Source of the DNA: RXOA01 sp964547105
GTDB lineage: Bacteria > Bipolaricaulota > Bipolaricaulia > UBA7950 > UBA9294
DNA length: 6,313 bases
Assembly: GCA_964547105.1 (NCBI GenBank)
Contig: CAZJLO010000078.1
Location: 1 to 6,313, forward strand
Direction: 5' to 3'
Shown here: positions 1-5,101 of the stretch, one piece after another
How positions within the stretch are numbered: the first letter of the stretch is position 1
Layout of the letters: the number at the start of each line of letters is the position of its first letter
Program-made: the position numbers and the translations under genes
The notes under the pieces: generated by a model
Database searches by the model: none
What the model was told of the DNA's origin: nothing
Seen by the model: the letters and a program-made list of their open reading frames with translations, nothing else

Positions 1-157
1 TGACTTCCCGGCTGGGCATTGCCACGAAAAGGCTTTCTTTGCCTTGGATCACTTTGACGCTGTGGACGATGAAGACGTCATCAAACACGATCGAGCAGAA
101 CGCTTTCAGGTTCCCCTCATTGTGCATCGGACGAATCTCAACCTTGGTAATCTCCAC
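1..157 (-). CDS. spoVG: SpoVG family nucleic-acid-binding regulator (3' end cut by window)
   Basis: The 52 visible residues match the SpoVG family from the first codon: the N-terminus reads MEITKVEIRP, followed by a KAF..IVFDD.FIVH core and the hallmark FVAMPSR near residues 44-50. The family is usually about 85-100 aa, so roughly 35-45 residues lie beyond position 1. SpoVG is a small cytosolic protein, first found as a sporulation/septation factor in Bacillus and later shown in other bacteria to bind RNA and DNA and regulate gene expression. The chosen start is GTG at 157-155, because family members begin at this MEIT and a GAGG Shine-Dalgarno (166-169) sits 8 nt upstream. An in-frame ATG pair lies further upstream (199-194), but it has no ribosome site and would add non-conserved residues. 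The gene follows mutS2 on the same strand after 83 bp. Family assignment is secure; the role in this organism is inferred. Confidence 0.93.
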   Translation of the reverse strand, partial: MEITKVEIRPMHNEGNLKAFCSIVFDDVFIVHSVKVIQGKESLFVAMPSREV

Positions 158-165
158 GCCTGGAA

Positions 166-169
166 CCTC
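166..169 (-). promoter_or_regulatory. Shine-Dalgarno of spoVG (decides the GTG start)
   Basis: GAGG on the minus strand lies 8 nt before the GTG codon at 157-155. A second purine-rich stretch, AGGAG (174-178), lies further upstream. It would be only 2 nt from an ATG at 171-169, which is in a different frame and soon reaches a stop. The GAGG/GTG pair therefore best fits the conserved SpoVG N-terminus. Confidence 0.6.
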
Positions 170-179
170 ATCACTCCTA

Positions 180-203
180 TGGTATGACTGAAGCATCATA
201 CCA
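180..203. repeat. Perfect 8-bp inverted repeat between mutS2 and spoVG
   Basis: On the minus strand, arms TGGTATGA and TCATACCA pair perfectly around the 8-nt spacer TGCTTCAG. One arm contains the candidate extended -10 of spoVG, so as DNA the palindrome could be an operator overlapping the promoter and start site. As RNA from mutS2 read-through it could form a hairpin just before the spoVG ribosome site. No T-tract follows the second arm (the next bases are TAGGAG), so it does not look like an intrinsic terminator. The function is inferred. Confidence 0.6.
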
Positions 204-223
204 AGCCGATGCGGGCCGCGCAA
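195..223 (-). promoter_or_regulatory. Candidate extended -10 sigma70-type promoter for spoVG
   Basis: On the minus strand, TTGCGC (223-218; three of six match TTGACA) is followed after exactly 17 bp by TATGAT (200-195; five of six match TATAAT). A TGG directly before it gives the extended -10 form TGnTATGAT. The predicted transcript would start near 188, leaving a leader of about 30 nt before the spoVG GTG and excluding the upstream in-frame ATG pair. This would let spoVG be expressed apart from mutS2. The match is by eye and the -35 is weak, so read-through from mutS2 remains possible. Confidence 0.45.
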
Positions 224-240
224 TACCGCTGGCATTCTGA

Positions 241-2598
241 TCAACTGGGCATGGGGTCACGGACGGTGAGCTCGGTGACACCGTCTCCGCCGTTCCTCGG
301 AGCGGCGAAGCGCACCTCACTCAAGAACTCGCACGAGGCAAGGTAGGCGCGGACGGCCTCGCGGAGAGCACCGGTGCCCTTACCGTGGAGCACGCTGGCG
401 GCGCGAATATCCGCGAGCAGTAGTTGGTCAAGGTAGTTCTCGACGGCGCGCAGGGCTTCCTGAACCGTCATCCCGCGGACATCGAGCTGCAGAGGGATGC
501 GCCGTGAGACCATGCCGCGGGCGGCTCGTGGGGGTTTCTCCACCGCCGGTTCGCGGACGGCCTCGGATGCGGCGGCGAGGTCGCTGACCACCGTACGAAC
601 ACGGATACCACCGAGGTCGATCAAGACCTGATCCGCGGGACCGAGTCCGAGGATCCGTCCCGAGGATTGGAGACTGTGGACAAACACCGACATGCCTTCC
701 TCGATCGCATCGGGCATCAACGGCGCTTTTTGCTCTTCCGGCCGAGATTTGGAGAGCTCGGCGACTTGGTTTCGGAGGTCGTTGATCTTGTGGATCGTAG
801 CTCGAGCCTCTTCCCGGTTGGGCTCCCGGCGCAAGGCGGTGAGAAGCGCCTCGACTTCCTTCTGACTGCCAAGAAGGAACCTCTCGGCATCCCGCAACCG
901 GCCGGACAGCGTTTCTTCCTTGGCTTCCTGGAATGCACGAAGCTTGCTCTCGTACAGCCGGCGCATCTCGTCCGCCTCGCGGCGGACGGTACTCGCTTCG
1001 TCGCGTTCGTCCGCAAGAGCGCGCCGTTCTTGCTGAAGCTCGGCGATGATGTCTTCGGCCCGGATCTCCCCGCCGGACAAGAACGACCGGGCATGTTCGA
1101 TCAGCTCCGGCGGAAACGCCAGACGCGACGCGATCAAGAACGCATTGCTCTTTCCGGGAAGCCCCTCGATAACGCGGAATGTCGGCATCAGGGTCGATGT
1201 GTCGAACTCCATCGATGCGGTCTTCACCTGCGGATGACGGATGGCGAAGTACTTGAGCGGCGTCAGATGGGTCGAGACGATCACGCGGGCATTGCGTTCG
1301 AGGAGCCGATGAAGGATCGCCAAGCCGAGCGCCGCTCCTTCCTGGGGGTCGGTTCCGGCGCCCAGTTCGTCGAGAAGCACCAACGTATCTCCGTGAGCCT
1401 CTGCGAGGATGGAGACAATGTTCTTGACGTGAGCAGAGAACGTAGACAGGTTCTGCTCGATCGATTGCTCGTCCCCGATATCGCTTCGCACCTTGCGCAG
1501 GATCGGCAGCTCGGTGTCCGCCGACGCGGGGATCGGAATTCCTGCCTGCACCATCAGGACGAGCAATCCGATCGTCTTCAGGGTGACAGTCTTTCCACCG
1601 GTATTTGGCCCGGTAATCACCGCGACACGGCGCTCGGCATCGAGCGACAGCGAAATTGGTACCACGCTCTCCTTGGGAAGGAGCGGATGGCGGGCATGAC
1701 GGAGCGCCACCCGGTCCGAGACTTGAGGAAAGGCACAACGGAACGTCGCGGCGAACAGTGCTCGCGCGAACAACGAATCGATGTAGGCAAGCACCAAGCG
1801 ATCGCGGCGCAGCACAGCCTCACGGTCGAGAAACTGTTGCGTCAACATGCCGCGGACGCGCTGCTTGGCGTCGCGGATTTCGCCATCCAGCTCCGCAACG
1901 ACGTTGTTGTCCTTGACCAGCGACGTCGGCTCGCCATACAGGGTCTGACCGGTTGCCGAGCGGTCGTGGATGACGAACCGGTCGCTTCCGGCGACACCGC
2001 TCCGAATCGCAAGAACGAGACGACCTTGCCGGCGCGTGATCACCGGCTCGGAAATCAACTCCGGGGACTGGGTGATCACCGCGCGCAGCCGCTTCTCGAT
2101 CCGCGCTTCCAGTGTGCGCCGCCGTGAGGTTAGCTCGCGCAGTTCGGGTGTCGCATCGTCGCGGACTGCTCCGCGTTCATCGATTGCCTGCACGATTGCC
2201 TTGCGGAGATCGCCCTGATCGGACAAACGGTCCGCAAGAGCACCAAGTTGCGGGCTGCCTTCGTTCTGCCGCAAGCGATCCCGAACCCGGTCGGTTCCTT
2301 CGATCGTGAGGGCGATTGTCAGCAGATCGTCTCCGTCGAGCGCGCCGGGGTGCTTGGCCCGTTCCAGCAACGGGACGACATCGCGAATCGATCCGAGTGA
2401 GAATCGCTGATGTTCGGTCAGGAAGTGCATCGCTTCCTTCATGTCGGCAATCGCCGTTTGGATTGCCTGAGGGTCCGCGACAGGCTCCAACTGGAGCACC
2501 GCCTCAACGCCAAGCGACGAGGATGCGAAGTCGGCGATTTGCCGCAGGACCCGACCGAACTCCAGATCCCGCAGAGTCTTCTGATTGGCGACAGGCAT
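241..2598 (-). CDS. mutS2: MutS2 family ATPase with C-terminal Smr domain
   Basis: This 785-aa protein has the normal MutS2 length and domain order. After the MutS core/lever region it has an ABC-type ATPase with Walker A GPNTGGKT (330-337), signature QNLSTFSAH (382-390), Walker B LVLLDE (406-411) and switch His444 in STH. A charged coiled coil spans about 515-615, a KOW-like beta segment about 633-675, and a C-terminal Smr nuclease-type domain 703-780 with LDVRG (705-709) and HGKGTG (738-743). It lacks the MutS N-terminal mismatch-recognition domain, as is typical of the family. Known roles of relatives are suppression of homologous recombination through branched-DNA binding and, in Bacillus, action on collided ribosomes; which applies here is not visible. 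The start chosen is ATG at 2598, with GAGGAG 6 nt upstream. The frame stays open to a GTG at 2643, but that lacks a ribosome site and homologues start near KTLRDLEF. All catalytic motifs are intact. Confidence 0.97.
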   Translation of the reverse strand: MPVANQKTLRDLEFGRVLRQIADFASSSLGVEAVLQLEPVADPQAIQTAIADMKEAMHFLTEHQRFSLGSIRDVVPLLERAKHPGALDGDDLLTIALTIEGTDRVRDRLRQNEGSPQLGALADRLSDQGDLRKAIVQAIDERGAVRDDATPELRELTSRRRTLEARIEKRLRAVITQSPELISEPVITRRQGRLVLAIRSGVAGSDRFVIHDRSATGQTLYGEPTSLVKDNNVVAELDGEIRDAKQRVRGMLTQQFLDREAVLRRDRLVLAYIDSLFARALFAATFRCAFPQVSDRVALRHARHPLLPKESVVPISLSLDAERRVAVITGPNTGGKTVTLKTIGLLVLMVQAGIPIPASADTELPILRKVRSDIGDEQSIEQNLSTFSAHVKNIVSILAEAHGDTLVLLDELGAGTDPQEGAALGLAILHRLLERNARVIVSTHLTPLKYFAIRHPQVKTASMEFDTSTLMPTFRVIEGLPGKSNAFLIASRLAFPPELIEHARSFLSGGEIRAEDIIAELQQERRALADERDEASTVRREADEMRRLYESKLRAFQEAKEETLSGRLRDAERFLLGSQKEVEALLTALRREPNREEARATIHKINDLRNQVAELSKSRPEEQKAPLMPDAIEEGMSVFVHSLQSSGRILGLGPADQVLIDLGGIRVRTVVSDLAAASEAVREPAVEKPPRAARGMVSRRIPLQLDVRGMTVQEALRAVENYLDQLLLADIRAASVLHGKGTGALREAVRAYLASCEFLSEVRFAAPRNGGDGVTELTVRDPMPS

Positions 2599-2604
2599 CT
2601 TGTT

Positions 2605-2610
2605 CTCCTC
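2605..2610 (-). promoter_or_regulatory. Strong Shine-Dalgarno of mutS2 (decides the start)
   Basis: GAGGAG on the minus strand ends 6 nt before the ATG at 2598-2596. The upstream in-frame candidates, ATG at 2619 and GTG at 2643, have no comparable purine-rich site. This fixes the 785-residue form of MutS2. Confidence 0.75.
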
Positions 2611-2648
2611 GGCTCGCATCGCGTTTTGCGACGTCGAATGCACGACGA

Positions 2649-2654
2649 ATCATA
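2649..2654 (-). promoter_or_regulatory. Candidate -10 box of the mutS2 promoter
   Basis: TATGAT on the minus strand, inside GGTATGATT, lies about 50 bp upstream of the mutS2 ATG and matches TATAAT at five of six positions. It is the same hexamer, with the same two preceding G residues, as the candidate spoVG -10. No good -35 hexamer occurs 16-18 bp upstream (TCGCCA at 17 bp), so support is limited to the -10 itself and its sensible position in the divergent intergenic region. Confidence 0.3.
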
Positions 2655-2692
2655 CCGCCGTTCCCTGCCCGTGGCGAGACAAGGCCCGGCAG

Positions 2693-2721
2693 TTGCGGTC
2701 CCCAAACAAACCGTGGAAAAT
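2693..2721 (+). promoter_or_regulatory. Weak candidate promoter for the exporter operon
   Basis: TTGCGG (2693-2698; three of six matches to the -35 consensus) and GAAAAT (2716-2721; four of six matches to the -10) are separated by 17 bp, 59 bp before the first exporter start codon. The position and spacing fit, but the matches are weak for a GC-rich sequence and could be chance. Confidence 0.22.
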
Positions 2722-2779
2722 CGATTCCGATTCCCCTTGCGGTCCAACCGAGATCCCGTGTGAAAGCGCAGGCCCCATC

Positions 2780-3703
2780 ATGAATAGCCGACAGAAGTTA
2801 CAGGTGTATGCCGCTCTTGCTGCTTCGATGGCCGTCTGGGGGCTCTCGTTTCTTGTCACCAAGCAAGTTGTAGATGTTCTTCCCGTTTCGACGCTTCTGG
2901 CGATGCGCTTCCTGCTTGCGGTGGTGTTTCTCGGCGTGTGGACGGTCGCCCGCGGCGAGCTGCGGCTCCCCAAGCGAGATCTGTTAATGCTTGCCGCCCT
3001 TGCCGTGTTGTCCCCGGTGGGGTACTTCCTGTTTGAAACGTACGGCGTTGCACGTACCCAGGCGAGCCACGCATCGGTCATTGTCGCCGTCATCCCTGCG
3101 GTGGTGTTTATCCTGGCGATGATCTTCCGGCAGGAGAAGTTCGCGTGGCGTAAAGCATGGGGAATTCTTCTGGCCTACGCCGGTGTGATCCTCGTGATCG
3201 GCCTTGGATCCACCGAGGCGGGGGCAAGCGTTCTTGGAGACGTGCTCGTTCTTGGGGCGGTTGCCTGCGCCTCCGTGCGAACACTCCTGGCAAAACGCAT
3301 CCTCCAGAAGGTAACCCCACTTCAGCTGACGTTCTATCAGTTTCTGTTCTCCCTTATCGTCTTCCTTCCGCTTGCAGCAGCGGATGGATTCGGCTGGGCT
3401 GAGCAGATCACCGGTCCTATTCTGTTCGGGGTGCTGTTCCTGGGGCTATTCTGCTCGGCGCTCGCCTTCTTGGGAATGCACTACGCCCTGGTCCATCTGC
3501 CCGCGAGCGGCGTCTCCGTGGCGGCCAACTTCGTTCCCGTGGTGACGCTGGCCGCCGAAATCGCTGTGTATGGGGCCGTCCCATCGGCGGCGAAGCTCGT
3601 CGGCATGGTGATGGTGATTGGCGGGATGGTGCTTGCCCAGGCAGCGAAACGGGACGGAGGCGCGCCAGCTGAACGGCTGCTTCCCGGACGGGTGGGCGGA
3701 TGA
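2780..3703 (+). CDS. EamA/DMT-family transporter (metabolite exporter, substrate unknown)
   Basis: This 307-aa integral membrane protein has the drug/metabolite transporter layout of two EamA repeats, about residues 8-141 and 152-287, together giving about ten hydrophobic helices. Family marks include WGLSF in helix 1 (20-24), a MRF in helix 2 (42-44), ASHASVIVAVIPAVVF ending repeat 1's core (95-110), and the matching ASGVSVAANFVPVVTLAAE with a conserved Glu (242-260) in repeat 2. DMT members move amino acids, nucleobases or other small metabolites across the inner membrane; sequence does not tell which. The start is ATG 2780, where EamA homology begins, with a weak AGG 7 nt upstream. The open frame to 2585 adds 65 non-conserved residues. 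The last four bases overlap the next gene as ATGA, showing translational coupling to the MATE transporter. Confidence 0.92.
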   Translation: MNSRQKLQVYAALAASMAVWGLSFLVTKQVVDVLPVSTLLAMRFLLAVVFLGVWTVARGELRLPKRDLLMLAALAVLSPVGYFLFETYGVARTQASHASVIVAVIPAVVFILAMIFRQEKFAWRKAWGILLAYAGVILVIGLGSTEAGASVLGDVLVLGAVACASVRTLLAKRILQKVTPLQLTFYQFLFSLIVFLPLAAADGFGWAEQITGPILFGVLFLGLFCSALAFLGMHYALVHLPASGVSVAANFVPVVTLAAEIAVYGAVPSAAKLVGMVMVIGGMVLAQAAKRDGGAPAERLLPGRVGG

Positions 3704-5067
3704 GCCGATTCCATCGGGCGACCTCGCGCCTTGCCTTGCATGTTGCCGATTCGCGTACAGTGATCCGGCTTGCGTACCCCGTGGTCCTTGGGTCTTTGTC
3801 GTATACGTTGCTCAGCGTCATTGACACGGCGATGCTGGGACGCCTGGGGGCGATTCCTCTTGCCGCTTCCGGCGTGGCCGGTGTGCTGTTCTTCGCTTTG
3901 GTTTTCCCGTTGTCTTCGGTGAGCGTCGGCGTGCAAACCCTTGCCTCGCGCCGGTTTGGCGAGGAACGGTTCACGAGCTGCGGTCAAATCCTGCACACAG
4001 GATTGGTCGCAGCGGTGGTTCTCGGCGTCCCGCTGGTCGTGCTTTCGCCGTGGATCGCCCGATTCGCCGCTCCCGCCCTCTCCAATGATGCGGCTGTGGT
4101 TGCATTGGGAAGAAGCTACTTGCAGTACCGGCTCCTTGGGGCGGGGTTCATGTTCGCCAACTGGGTGTTCGGAGCGTTCTACGCTGCGATCGGTCAGACT
4201 CGGCATCAGATGATTGCATCGATCATGGTAACACTGACGAACATCGTGCTGGATTATGTGCTGATCTTCGGCCATCTCGGCGCCCCGGCAATGGGTGTTG
4301 TCGGTGCCGCCGTGGCGTCGACGATTGCGGTGGGCGTAGGCGTGGCGTACTACATCGCGGTTACCTTGCGGCCACGGATCCGCGATCGATTCGCGACGTT
4401 CCGACGTGATCACGCATCGGTGGCGTGGGTGCGTCCGATGCTTCGGCTGTCGCTCCCAATCGTGGGGCAGCGGATTCTGTCGCACGGTAGTTGGTTCGTG
4501 TTCTTCCTGGTGGTGGCACGGATTGGAACGCTGGAGCTTGCGGCATCGAATGTGATCCGTTCGATCTACAGCCTCACGATCATGATTGCTGCCGGGTTGG
4601 GGACAGCCTCGGCGGCGCTGGTTGGGCACCGCATGGGAGCGGGCGATCCCGAAAGGGCGGAGCGGCTTGCCTGGGAATCGACCCGGCTGGCGGCGTACAG
4701 CATGGGGTTCCTTGGACTTCTGTTCCTTGTGATTCCCGGATGGGTGTTCCGGATCTATACGGGAGACATCGCCGTGATCGAGGCGGGGTTGCTGCCGCTA
4801 CGGATCCTTGGATTCGTCCAAGCATTCGCCGGAGTGACGCTCGTTCTCTCGATGTCGCTGCAGGGCTCGGGGAACACGCGATTCGTGCTCCTTGCCGAAC
4901 TTGCCGTCTGTTCGACATTGTATCTGCCGGTCGTCTACTTCCTTGGGCTGCATACGTCGCTTGGATTGGTTGGCGCTTGGATGGGCGAGTACTTCTACTG
5001 GATTGCCCTCGCGCTGATCATGAGCGTGAAATTCGCTCAAGGCTCCTGGAAACACACCCAGGTGTAG
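3700..5067 (+). CDS. MATE family efflux transporter
   Basis: This 455-aa, 12-helix membrane protein has the two-bundle structure and normal length of MATE (NorM/DinF-type) antiporters. Visible marks are VIDTAMLGRLG (40-50) at the end of helix 1, LASRRFGEER (81-90) after helix 2, NIVLDYVLIFG (181-191) in the first bundle, and the second-bundle counterparts ALVGHRMGAGD (306-316) and LQGSGNTR (387-394). MATE proteins export cationic drugs, toxins or metabolites in exchange for Na+ or H+. The ion and substrate cannot be assigned from this reading. The start ATG at 3700 overlaps the stop of the EamA gene (ATGA), and GGTGGG lies just upstream inside the preceding gene, so the two are expected to be co-translated. 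The C-terminus is short and soluble. It ends 34 bp from the stop of the convergent glycerate kinase. Confidence 0.94.
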   Translation: MSRFHRATSRLALHVADSRTVIRLAYPVVLGSLSYTLLSVIDTAMLGRLGAIPLAASGVAGVLFFALVFPLSSVSVGVQTLASRRFGEERFTSCGQILHTGLVAAVVLGVPLVVLSPWIARFAAPALSNDAAVVALGRSYLQYRLLGAGFMFANWVFGAFYAAIGQTRHQMIASIMVTLTNIVLDYVLIFGHLGAPAMGVVGAAVASTIAVGVGVAYYIAVTLRPRIRDRFATFRRDHASVAWVRPMLRLSLPIVGQRILSHGSWFVFFLVVARIGTLELAASNVIRSIYSLTIMIAAGLGTASAALVGHRMGAGDPERAERLAWESTRLAAYSMGFLGLLFLVIPGWVFRIYTGDIAVIEAGLLPLRILGFVQAFAGVTLVLSMSLQGSGNTRFVLLAELAVCSTLYLPVVYFLGLHTSLGLVGAWMGEYFYWIALALIMSVKFAQGSWKHTQV

Positions 5068-5101
5068 GAATCACCCGAATGAGCAGCAACCCGAAGATCG
5101 A
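5068..5101. other. Short convergent gap without recognisable terminator
   Basis: Only 34 bp separate the stop codons of the plus-strand MATE gene and the minus-strand glycerate kinase. I see no GC-rich hairpin with a T-tract in either direction. A small CCTGG/CCAGG arm pair (5045-5062) lies inside the end of the MATE gene but lacks a T-run. Transcripts from both sides may therefore overlap, or end by a factor-dependent route. Confidence 0.5.

Larger units (their letters stand above)
2599..2779. other. Divergent intergenic region between mutS2 and the exporter operon
   Basis: This 181-bp stretch must hold the promoters for mutS2 (leftward) and for the two exporters (rightward). It contains the mutS2 ribosome site and a possible mutS2 -10. 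It also holds a direct repeat TTGCGGTCC (2693-2701 and 2737-2745, 44 bp apart) and a short tandem GATTCC pair (2723-2734). A poor rightward promoter candidate is TTGCGG (2693-2698), 17 bp, GAAAAT (2716-2721). The transporter reading frame stays open leftward to 2585, but the encoded residues there are not membrane-like and overlap mutS2 on the other strand. No riboswitch-like or tRNA-like fold was recognised. Confidence 0.6.

Noticed and set aside
158..199. Upstream in-frame ATG pair as the spoVG start
   Set aside because: There is no Shine-Dalgarno, the added residues are absent from the family, and the site coincides with a promoter-like -10. The GTG at 157 gives the conserved MEIT start.
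180..203. Intrinsic terminator for mutS2
   Set aside because: The hairpin arms are AT-balanced and are followed by a purine-rich ribosome-site region rather than a T-run.
428..1738. 436-codon minus-strand open frame in another frame of mutS2
   Set aside because: It is a shifted reading of the mutS2 sequence; its Pro/Arg/Ser-rich translation is typical of a GC-rich shadow frame.
667..2127. Long plus-strand open frame of 486 codons opposite mutS2
   Set aside because: It lies wholly antisense to an intact MutS2 with all motifs. Its translation has no recognisable domain and is the low-complexity Arg/Gly-rich type expected from a GC-rich complement.
2585..2779. N-terminal extension of the EamA transporter to an earlier ATG
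   Set aside because: The 65 added residues are polar, Cys/Pro-rich and unlike a membrane protein, and overlap the mutS2 start. EamA similarity begins at the ATG at 2780.
3481..4629. 382-codon minus-strand frame opposite the exporter genes
   Set aside because: It spans the junction of two well-supported membrane protein genes on the other strand, and its His/Arg/Gln-rich product matches no family I know.
5045..5065. Small inverted repeats (CCTGG/CCAGG and ACACC/GGTGT) at the end of the MATE gene
   Set aside because: They are five-base-pair stems that exclude one another, with no T-tract on either strand. They are too weak to call a terminator.
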